This document shows positions 1 to 5,161 of a stretch of 5,569 nt of DNA, one piece after another; the first letter of the stretch is position 1, and every line of letters starts with the position of its first letter. This stretch comes from Firmicutes bacterium CAG:882 (lineage in GTDB: Bacteria > Bacillota > Clostridia > Lachnospirales > Lachnospiraceae): positions 131,505 through 137,073 of the forward strand of contig FR895438.1 in the NCBI GenBank assembly GCA_000435595.1, in the 5' to 3' direction. Under the pieces are notes generated by a model, which had not been told where the DNA came from, made no database searches, and saw nothing but the letters and a program-made list of their open reading frames with translations. Both the position numbers and the translations under genes were made by a program.

Positions 1-128
1 CGAGGACGTTTCAGAATGTGCTCTTTACTATGGAGCCGGGGAACAGTGCTGTTATGTATATAAGCAGACCGGGTAAGGACGGATACCGCAATATAGAGAT
101 TACATTAGAATTAGGAGTAGAGCAGTAA
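1..128 (+). CDS. C-terminal end of a probable HtrA/DegP-type serine protease (PDZ domain end), 5' partial
   Basis: Only the last 41 residues are in the window; complete codons begin at base 3 and the TAA stop is at 126-128. The peptide contains LFTMEPGNSAVMYISRP, then DGYRNIEITLELG. This matches the end of a PDZ domain: a helix, a 'PG' turn, a strand with basic residues and a final 'vtLG' strand. That arrangement is typical of the C-terminus of membrane-anchored HtrA (S1C) proteases, which degrade misfolded exported proteins. The catalytic domain lies upstream and cannot be checked, so another PDZ protein is possible. The stop overlaps the next start (TAATG, sharing base 128), which implies translational coupling with yhaM. 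An HtrA-like gene before yhaM and rlmD is an order I recall from Lachnospiraceae genomes. Confidence 0.6.
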   Translation, partial: RTFQNVLFTMEPGNSAVMYISRPGKDGYRNIEITLELGVEQ

Positions 129-1075
129 TGAGATATATTGACAGCCTTCATGAGGGCGAGAGAGTAACAAGTGTATATATGTGCAAGCAGAAGAATGCTG
201 CCACAACCAAGAACGGTAAGCCGTATGAGAATGTGCTTTTACAGGATAAGACAGGTACCTTGGACGCTAAGATATGGGAGCCTAATTCCATGGGGATAGA
301 GGAGTTTGAGGCACTTGATTTCATAGAGGTTCAGGGTGAAGTGACAGTGTTCAACGGTGCGATGCAGATGAGCATAAAGCGTGCAAGAAAGTGCAGTGAG
401 GGAGAGTTCGATATGAAGGACTTCCTGCCTGTCAGCGGACGTGATATTGAGGAGATGTACGCTGAGCTCATGGCACTTAAGAATAAGGTCACAAATCCAT
501 ATCTTGGCAGACTTCTTAACAGCTTCTTCGTTGATGATGCAGAGCTTATTAAGGCGTTTAAATTTCATTCGGCAGCCAAGTCCGTACACCATGGCTTTGT
601 CGGAGGTTTATTAGAGCATACACTTGGAGTGACGACATTGTGCGACTGTTTTGCTGACCGTTATCCGATGCTCAACCGCGACCTGCTTCTCACCGGAGCA
701 ATGCTTCATGATATAGGTAAGTTAAGAGAGCTGTCTGATTTTCCGACGAATGATTATACTGACGACGGACAGCTTTTAGGACATATTATTATAGGTGTCG
801 AGATGATTGGAGAGCGTGCGAGGGAAATAGAAGGATTTCCTGCTAAGCTTGAGGCGGAGGTTAAGCACCTTATCGTCTCACATCATGGCGAGTTCGAGTA
901 CGGTTCACCGAAGAAACCTGCAATTATGGAAGCCTTTGCACTCAACTTTGCCGACAACATGGATGCAAAGATGGAGACACTCAAGGAGCTTCTCTCAACA
1001 CCGCAGGCACAGAGCGGAGAGTGGCTGGGCTTCCAGAAGATGCTCGACACAAATGTGAGAAAGACATTGGTATAG
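128..1075 (+). CDS. yhaM: 3'-5' exoribonuclease YhaM family (OB-fold + HD domain)
   Basis: This 315-residue protein has almost the same length as Bacillus subtilis YhaM. Residues 1-90 form an OB-fold nucleic-acid-binding domain (EGERVTSVYMCK, then NVLLQDKTGTLDAKIW and VQGEVTVFNG). Residues 150-310 form an HD-type metal-dependent phosphohydrolase domain. Visible metal-ligand motifs are HH154-155, GGLLEHT (H164), MLHDIGK (H194-D195), GHI (H219), SHHGE (H252-H253) and ADNMDAK (D277). Family members degrade RNA, and some DNA, from the 3' end in the cytoplasm. The ATG at 128 follows AGGAG at 113-117 with 10 bases between. It overlaps the upstream stop by one base, so the two genes are probably co-transcribed. 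No key residue is missing. A 128-bp gap separates it from rlmD. Confidence 0.94.
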   Translation: MRYIDSLHEGERVTSVYMCKQKNAATTKNGKPYENVLLQDKTGTLDAKIWEPNSMGIEEFEALDFIEVQGEVTVFNGAMQMSIKRARKCSEGEFDMKDFLPVSGRDIEEMYAELMALKNKVTNPYLGRLLNSFFVDDAELIKAFKFHSAAKSVHHGFVGGLLEHTLGVTTLCDCFADRYPMLNRDLLLTGAMLHDIGKLRELSDFPTNDYTDDGQLLGHIIIGVEMIGERAREIEGFPAKLEAEVKHLIVSHHGEFEYGSPKKPAIMEAFALNFADNMDAKMETLKELLSTPQAQSGEWLGFQKMLDTNVRKTLV

Positions 1076-1203
1076 TATGAAAATGTGGCTGGAAGCAGGA
1101 CTTTCAGGCAGTTTATAAAATAAAAGAGATGCGAGGCAGCGATTTTATATGAGCAGGCAGCGGAGCGGACTGCGAATATCATTGACAATCAGAGGAATAA
1201 ATC

Positions 1204-2646
1204 ATGGAAAAAAATCAGGAATGTATCATTAAAATAGAAGATATGTCCCATGATGGAGAGGGCGTAGGCAAGGTTGACGGCTACGCCCTTTTTGTTAAGG
1301 ACACGGTAATAGGCGATGAAGTTCGCGTAAAAGTAATCAAGACCAAAAAGACCTACGGATATGCAAGGCTTATGGAGATAATCATGCCGTCGCCTTCCCG
1401 TGTACCGGCACGCTGTCCTATCGCAAGACAGTGTGGCGGCTGCAATCTTCAGGAGCTTGATTATGAGGAACAGCTTAAGTTCAAGAGAGGTATAATCGAG
1501 AACAATATAAAGAGAATAGGCGGTATAACGGACATAGAGGTTGAGCCTGTCATCGGCATGGAAAAGCCATACTTTTACCGCAACAAGGCACAGTTTCCTG
1601 TGGGCGAAGACAAGGACGGAAACATCCGTATCGGTTTCTATGCGGGGCGCACCCATTCAATCATAGAGACTCAGACCTGCTATATCGGTGCACCTGTAAA
1701 TGAGCTCATTGTGAATGCTGTCCGTGAGTTCATGCTTGAGAATAATGTAAGTGCTTATAATGAGGAGAAGGGGACGGGAATAATCCGTCATATTCTCATC
1801 CGCTGTGGATACACCACGGGAGAGATTATGGTATGTCCTGTAATCAATCGGAACAAGCTTCCCCATGCGGATAAGCTTGTTGATAAGCTTCTTAAGCTTG
1901 ATTTTTCAGGTATTACAGCCAACTCTGAGCTTATGAAGGAAGTAAACCCTAAAAATACAGGCATATGGCATATTAAGAGCATAATGCTCAATATAAACAC
2001 TAAGAATACCAACGTGATTCTCGGCGACAAGTGTGTGACATTGTGGGGTAACTCATACATCGAGGATTACATTGGTGATGTAAAATATCATATATCACCG
2101 CTTTCATTCTATCAGGTGAACCCTGTTCAGACGAGAAAGCTCTACCAGACTGCACTCGACTACGCAGGACTGACCGGAAATGAGGTTGTCTGGGATCTCT
2201 ACTGCGGAATAGGTACAATCTCGCTTTTTCTCGCAAAGCAGGCAAAGAAGGTCTACGGCGTAGAAATAGTTCCGCAGGCAATCGACGATGCAAAGGAGAA
2301 TGCACGTCTTAACAATATCGACAACGCGGAGTTCTTCGTCGGCAAGGCGGAGGAGGTTCTGCCTGACTTCTACGCGAAGGAGAGCGCACGCCTTGGCAAA
2401 AAACTGACAGCGGATGTCATTGTTGTAGACCCGTCGCGCAAGGGCTGTGACGAAGCACTCCTTGCGACCATGGTGCAGATGGAACCTGAGAGAATAGTGT
2501 ATGTGTCGTGCGACAGTGCGACGCTTGCGAGAGATTTAAAGTACCTGTGTGGGAACGGATATGAGATTAAAAAATGTGTCGGATGTGATATGTTTCCACA
2601 GGGGGTGCATGTGGAGACGGTCTGCTTGCTGTCCAAACTCCATTAG
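1204..2646 (+). CDS. rlmD: 23S rRNA (uracil-5-)-methyltransferase, RlmD/RumA family
   Basis: The 480-residue protein should transfer a methyl group from S-adenosylmethionine to C5 of a uracil in 23S rRNA (U1939 in E. coli RlmD; Firmicute homologues can also act at U747). Residues 1-62 are a TRAM RNA-binding domain. The [4Fe-4S] ligands are C71, C77, C80 and C159. SAM-binding features are FYQVNP (Q304), DLYCGIGT (331-338) and GVEI (352-355). DPSRKG (409-414) follows, then the nucleophile C436 in YVSCDSAT and the general base E471 in HVETV. The ATG at 1204 follows AGAGGA at 1191-1196, seven bases away. About 20 extra residues near 233-257 precede the IKSIMLNIN strand compared with relatives I remember. 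The TAG stop is unusual: the frame stays open after it and encodes a remnant of a C-terminal extension (see 2647-2751). The enzyme core is complete, so activity is expected. Confidence 0.95.
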   Translation: MEKNQECIIKIEDMSHDGEGVGKVDGYALFVKDTVIGDEVRVKVIKTKKTYGYARLMEIIMPSPSRVPARCPIARQCGGCNLQELDYEEQLKFKRGIIENNIKRIGGITDIEVEPVIGMEKPYFYRNKAQFPVGEDKDGNIRIGFYAGRTHSIIETQTCYIGAPVNELIVNAVREFMLENNVSAYNEEKGTGIIRHILIRCGYTTGEIMVCPVINRNKLPHADKLVDKLLKLDFSGITANSELMKEVNPKNTGIWHIKSIMLNINTKNTNVILGDKCVTLWGNSYIEDYIGDVKYHISPLSFYQVNPVQTRKLYQTALDYAGLTGNEVVWDLYCGIGTISLFLAKQAKKVYGVEIVPQAIDDAKENARLNNIDNAEFFVGKAEEVLPDFYAKESARLGKKLTADVIVVDPSRKGCDEALLATMVQMEPERIVYVSCDSATLARDLKYLCGNGYEIKKCVGCDMFPQGVHVETVCLLSKLH

Positions 2647-2751
2647 GCGAAGCGTCATGTGAACGTGAAACTTGATATTGATGAGATGCATTTAAAAGCT
2701 ACGGAGAGCAAAGCGACTTATGAAGAAATAAAGGGTGTGCCTGTATGCTGA
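2647..2751 (+). pseudogene. Remnant of the RlmD C-terminal extension, cut off by an in-frame TAG and truncated
   Basis: Immediately after the rlmD TAG (2644-2646) the same frame reads AKRHVNVKLDIDEMHLKA, then TESKATYEEIK, then GVPVC and a TGA at 2749-2751. From memory, many Lachnospiraceae RlmD proteins continue past 'SKLH' with E-AK-HV-V-L-DE-L-A-SKATYEEIK. They then have about 55 more residues containing GLKVSxLYIAQVK and ending in a short EAL-FGMI-like tail. The stop therefore looks like a single-base change from GAG to TAG, and everything after about 2733 has been lost. There is no start codon or ribosome binding site of its own. I see the in-frame peptide directly; the identity of the full extension rests on recall. 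An alternative is an independent small gene overlapping rlmD, which the lack of a start argues against. Confidence 0.72.
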
Positions 2752-2780
2752 TTTCAAATGTGTTGCATTATTTTGCGATA

Positions 2781-2799
2781 TAGTGTCATATTTACACTA
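2781..2799. promoter_or_regulatory. Inverted repeat upstream of rhuM, possible operator
   Basis: TAGTGT (2781-2786) and ACACTA (2794-2799) are perfect 6-bp inverted arms around a 7-base AT-rich centre. The site lies about 32 bp before the rhuM start, in DNA otherwise without coding content. Position and size would suit a dimeric repressor, but the repeat is short and no matching regulator is in the window. No convincing -35/-10 pair stands out near it. Confidence 0.3.
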
Positions 2800-2830
2800 A
2801 ATTAATTTTGAAATAAGGAGAGAATCTTAT

Positions 2831-3556
2831 TTGAAAAAGAAAAAAGATGAAGTAACAATCCGTTCCAGTGCAGCAGAATATCTGACCTATGTTGCTTCTG
2901 TCGGTGACCAGCAGGACAGCATTGAGATGCGCTACGAGGATGAAAATATATGGCTGACACAGAAGATGATGGCTACATTGTACGATGTAGGAATAAATAC
3001 AATTAATTATCATATTAAAAAGATATTTGAGGATAGTGAGCTACAGGAGGATTCAGTTATTCGAAAAATTCGAATAACTGCTTTTGACCGGAAAAGCTAC
3101 AATACAAATCACTATTCCTTGGAGATGATTATTGCCGTAGGTTTCAAGGTCAATTCCGAGCGTGCAGATGCAGATAAGCCACATATGGGACTATCTACAT
3201 GGGCAGCAGCACCGGACGGCAAAATAGTAAAAAGTGATGTGAGTATTGCAAAAAATTATCTAAGCGAAGAAGAGATGCACTCATTAGAGCGTATTGTTTC
3301 GGCGTATTTGGATTTGGCAGAAGACCGTGCGGAACGCCATATTCCGATGACGATGGAGGACTGGTCAAAGCGTCTTGATTTATTCCTGATGGCAGATGAC
3401 AGAGAGGTTCTTCAGGATGCTGGGAAAATTACAGCGGAGATTGCCAAGGCAAAAGCTGAAACTGAATTTGAAAAGTATCGTGTCGTTCAGGACAGATTAT
3501 TTATGTCTGACTTTGATAAATATATGTTGGAATTAGAGGAAAATGCAAAGAAATAA
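2831..3556 (+). CDS. rhuM: RhuM-family protein with an internal in-frame deletion
   Basis: RhuM proteins were named from a Salmonella pathogenicity island gene and are often found near restriction-modification or other defence genes; their biochemical role is not established. This copy has 241 residues, against roughly 330-345 for relatives I recall. Residues 1-109 match the N-terminal domain (IWLTQKMMATLYDVGINTINYHIKKIFED, SYNTNHYSLEMIIAVGFKVNSE). Residues 111-241 match the C-terminal part (RADADKPHMG, SDVSIAKNYLSEEE, HIPMTMEDWSKRLD, FEKYRVVQDRLFMSDFD). The middle, normally starting with an FRxWA-type motif and ending just before 'ERADxxK', is absent. The TTG start at 2831 follows AAGGAGA at 2815-2821 with nine bases between. 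The frame is intact, so a shortened protein may be made, but it may not work. No restriction genes are visible next to it. Confidence 0.9.
   Translation: MKKKKDEVTIRSSAAEYLTYVASVGDQQDSIEMRYEDENIWLTQKMMATLYDVGINTINYHIKKIFEDSELQEDSVIRKIRITAFDRKSYNTNHYSLEMIIAVGFKVNSERADADKPHMGLSTWAAAPDGKIVKSDVSIAKNYLSEEEMHSLERIVSAYLDLAEDRAERHIPMTMEDWSKRLDLFLMADDREVLQDAGKITAEIAKAKAETEFEKYRVVQDRLFMSDFDKYMLELEENAKK
3054..3080. repeat. Perfect 12-bp-arm palindrome inside rhuM
   Basis: CAGTTATTCGAA (3054-3065) and TTCGAATAACTG (3069-3080) are exact reverse complements separated by AAA. In the RNA this would be a 12-bp hairpin with a three-base loop. In DNA it is a 27-bp near-symmetric site containing two TTCGAA-like cores. 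It encodes SVIRKIRITA in RhuM, a stretch that is normally conserved in protein sequence, so part of the symmetry may come from the peptide V-I-R-K-I-R-I-T. Its function is unknown. Confidence 0.85.
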
Positions 3557-3630
3557 AGCATTGATTTCAGGTCGGGACAATCTGCCTTCTGCCAAATGTT
3601 GCTGAAAATAATGATGTGATGAAGAAATAG
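3543..3630 (+). pseudogene. Possible frameshifted coding remnant after rhuM
   Basis: An ATG at 3543, inside the last codons of rhuM in another frame, opens a 20-codon frame ending KALISGRDNLPSAKCC and a TGA at 3603-3605. If one A of the AAA at 3594-3596 were absent, the reading would continue as NVAENNDVMKK to the TAG at 3628-3630. Both halves look protein-like and join smoothly, which suggests a decayed gene end or a broken small gene. I do not recognise the protein. The evidence is only the appearance of the peptides, so chance is a real alternative. Confidence 0.3.
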
Positions 3631-3655
3631 GGATACTATTGCTAATACATGCTTC

Positions 3656-3661
3656 TATAAT
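3656..3661 (+). promoter_or_regulatory. Candidate -10 element for the response regulator operon
   Basis: A perfect TATAAT lies at 3656-3661, about 46 bp before the GTG start of the LytTR regulator. A second TATAAT lies at 3670-3675. No good TTGACA-like -35 is seen at 16-18 bp from either, so the promoter may need an activator or only one of these may be real. The surrounding DNA is AT-rich, which makes chance matches likelier. Confidence 0.4.
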
Positions 3662-3707
3662 GTGAATTTTATAATTATTTATTCTCTGTGTGAAGGGAGT
3701 GATATCA

Positions 3708-4406
3708 GTGCTGCATATTGCTATATGTGATGACGAAGAGAATGAAATAGAGTATTTGAAACATGCTGTAGAGAATTGGGCTAAAAAGGAAGACATCCTA
3801 ACAAATATAGAAACATATGCGTCTGCTGAAAGCTTTCTGTTTCAGTACGAAGAATGTAAAAATTATCAGATTTTGTTATTAGATGTGGAAATGAGTGGAA
3901 TGTCAGGAATTGATTTGGCAAAGAAGATACGACAGAATCAGGATAATGTTGAGATTATTTTTATAACATCACATTTTGAGTTTATTGGCGTAGGGTATGA
4001 AGTAGATGCCCTCCATTATCTGGTCAAACCTGTGAAAGTAGGTAAAATGGAAGAAGTTCTTTCGAAAGCAAAATGCAAGATAGAAGCAGGAGAACCGTCG
4101 ATTATCATTCATTACGAAGGTGAAGTTGTTAAGTTATATGAGAAGGAAATCCTTTATTTGGAATCACTTTCCCATTATGTAACAATATATACAAAGGGTA
4201 AGGAATATAAGATAAAAGCAAATATTTCAACATTTGCACAGGAACTTAGCGAAGATTTTTATCAGACGCATCGGTCGTACCTTGTATCATTAAAGCATAT
4301 TATGCGTATTTCGCGTGACAGTGTTACACTGGATAATGCAGTGCAAGTGCCGCTTGCAAGAGGAAAATATGATCAGATTAATCGGGCATACATTGAGCGC
4401 AATTAA
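3708..4406 (+). CDS. LytTR-family response regulator (AgrA/ComE type)
   Basis: This is a two-component response regulator that should be phosphorylated by the adjacent kinase and then bind DNA. Residues 1-120 form the receiver domain: acidic pair D8-D9 in ICDDE, phospho-acceptor D59 in LLLDVEMSGMSG, T87 in FITS and K107 in LVKPV. Residues 125-232 form a LytTR DNA-binding domain (ILYLESLSHYVTIYT, FYQTHRSYLVSLKHI, VPLARGKYDQI). I chose the GTG at 3708, giving 232 residues, because AAGGGAG at 3693-3699 sits eight bases before it and the protein then begins directly with the first receiver strand (MLHIAICDDE). An earlier GTG at 3690 would place the ribosome binding site inside the gene. The histidine kinase gene starts 12 bp downstream, so the two form one operon. 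The likely target site is the direct repeat at 5072-5101. Confidence 0.94.
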   Translation: MLHIAICDDEENEIEYLKHAVENWAKKEDILTNIETYASAESFLFQYEECKNYQILLLDVEMSGMSGIDLAKKIRQNQDNVEIIFITSHFEFIGVGYEVDALHYLVKPVKVGKMEEVLSKAKCKIEAGEPSIIIHYEGEVVKLYEKEILYLESLSHYVTIYTKGKEYKIKANISTFAQELSEDFYQTHRSYLVSLKHIMRISRDSVTLDNAVQVPLARGKYDQINRAYIERN

Positions 4407-4418
4407 TTAGGAGTACTT

Positions 4419-5069
4419 ATGAGAAAGAAAACATATTTGAAACTTGCTGAATATCAGACAGAGCAGGCAAGGCAGCACCTGAATGAAGTGAGGAGTATCC
4501 ATTCAGAAATGAGAGGATATAAACATGATTTTCACCATCATCTCCAGACCTTAAAGGGGCAATTAGAAGCAGGTGAGGTAGAACGTGCAATTGCTTATAT
4601 AGAAGAATTAGATCATCAATTGATGAATGTTGATACACTTCTAAAAACAGGGAATGTATCCCTTGATGCGATATTGTCAGCTAAGATTGCGCAGGCAAAA
4701 GCAGAGAATATAGCAGTCGATGTGAAAGCAAGTGTACCGGATTCATTGACGATCACAGATGTGGAACTTAGTATTTTGGTTGGAAATTTATTGGACAATG
4801 CAATTGAATCCTGCAGGCTTTCTTCCGGTGAACGATTTATTCGTATCTATATTTCAATGAAGGGAAAGATGCTGTATTTTTCCATGCTCAATTCTGCCGG
4901 GATGAAGAAAAAGAAAATAGGAACATTATTTTCATCTAATAAAGAGGGAATGCATGGATTTGGACTTCATCGTGCGGAGGCGATTATAGAAGAACATGGT
5001 GGATGGTGCAAATATAATAGTGAAGATGGAGCATTTAGCTCAGAATTTTTGATTCCAGTGATGGAATAA
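4419..5069 (+). CDS. AgrC-like GHKL sensor histidine kinase without a membrane domain
   Basis: This is the partner kinase for the LytTR regulator. Residues 14-70 are a dimerisation and phospho-acceptor helix pair, with the H-box EMRGYKHDFHHHL (likely phosphorylated H36). Residues 115-216 are the HATPase_c fold: N-box GNLLDNAIE (N123, N127) and a G-box-like HGFGLHR (180-186), ending SEDGAFSSEFLIPV. Most AgrC-type kinases have N-terminal membrane helices of varied number before this core; here the 216-residue protein begins at the helix just before the H-box, with no hydrophobic segment. The ATG at 4419 has AGGAG at 4409-4413, five bases upstream. The preceding regulator stops at 4406, so no membrane part can be encoded in this frame just upstream. 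It may be a natural soluble kinase or a shortened one whose start was created by a deletion. Confidence 0.92.
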   Translation: MRKKTYLKLAEYQTEQARQHLNEVRSIHSEMRGYKHDFHHHLQTLKGQLEAGEVERAIAYIEELDHQLMNVDTLLKTGNVSLDAILSAKIAQAKAENIAVDVKASVPDSLTITDVELSILVGNLLDNAIESCRLSSGERFIRIYISMKGKMLYFSMLNSAGMKKKKIGTLFSSNKEGMHGFGLHRAEAIIEEHGGWCKYNSEDGAFSSEFLIPVME

Positions 5070-5071
5070 CT

Positions 5072-5101
5072 GCAATTCGTGTACTGACAGATACAGTTGG
5101 T
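5072..5101 (+). promoter_or_regulatory. Candidate LytTR-regulator binding site (direct repeats, 12-bp spacer)
   Basis: GCAATTCGT (5072-5080) and ACAGTTGGT (5093-5101) are imperfect 9-bp direct repeats separated by 12 bp, so they repeat every 21 bp, two helical turns. ComE and AgrA sites are 9-bp direct repeats of the ACAnTTnrG / nnnGTTnrn kind with 12-13 bp between, and the second repeat fits that pattern well. The flanking bases T before and G after are also shared (5071/5092 and 5081/5102). The site lies between the kinase gene and the ABC exporter gene, upstream of a plausible promoter. Binding is inferred, not shown. Confidence 0.5.
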
Positions 5102-5110
5102 GCACGAATT
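5074..5110. repeat. Long inverted repeat / RNA hairpin before the ABC exporter gene
   Basis: AATTCGTG (5074-5081) and CACGAATT (5103-5110) pair perfectly. The inner bases extend the RNA stem to 15 bp, including three G-U pairs, around a 7-base loop (AGATACA). The 3' side is followed by only a short T stretch (AATTTTACG), so it is a weak intrinsic terminator at best. It could partly end transcription of the kinase operon, act as an attenuator, or reflect a DNA-binding site. It overlaps the direct repeats at 5072-5101. Confidence 0.6.
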
Positions 5111-5138
5111 TTACGTTGTAGGGGTAAAGAGATATAGA
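5110..5138 (+). promoter_or_regulatory. Candidate promoter for the ABC exporter gene
   Basis: TTTACG (5110-5115) and TATAGA (5133-5138) match four of six bases each of the -35 and -10 consensus, with a 17-bp spacer. The weak elements suit a promoter that needs activation. The candidate LytTR repeats end eight bases upstream of the -35, where an activator such as AgrA or ComE usually sits. Confidence 0.35.
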
Positions 5139-5161
5139 ATAGCAGAAGAAGGAGGTACATT

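Noticed and set aside
849..1058. A 69-codon + strand frame inside yhaM
   Set aside because: It overlaps the conserved HD-domain coding region, and its Arg/Ser-rich composition is typical of an out-of-frame reading.
1077..1118. A 13-codon ATG frame just after yhaM
   Set aside because: Very short, no ribosome binding site at proper distance, no recognisable peptide.
1114..1121. TATAAAAT as a -10 element for rlmD
   Set aside because: No acceptable -35 at 16-18 bp; the match is weak evidence in AT-rich DNA.
1124..1237. Open frame without a start codon before rlmD, encoding AILYEQAAERTANIIDNQ
   Set aside because: The peptide looks somewhat protein-like and could be a decayed fragment, but there is no start codon, no known homologue, and it runs into rlmD in another frame.
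2763..2792. TTGCAT / CATATT as a rhuM promoter
   Set aside because: Only three and four of six consensus bases match, with an 18-bp spacer; not better than chance here.
3690..3707. Upstream GTG at 3690 as the response regulator start
   Set aside because: It would put the ribosome binding site AAGGGAG inside the gene and add six residues before the first receiver strand; GTG 3708 fits better.
5093..5120. Alternative LytTR repeat pair ACAGTTGGT and TACGTTGTA
   Set aside because: The repeats start 19 bp apart, not the 21-22 bp of known LytTR sites; the pair at 5072/5093 has the correct spacing.
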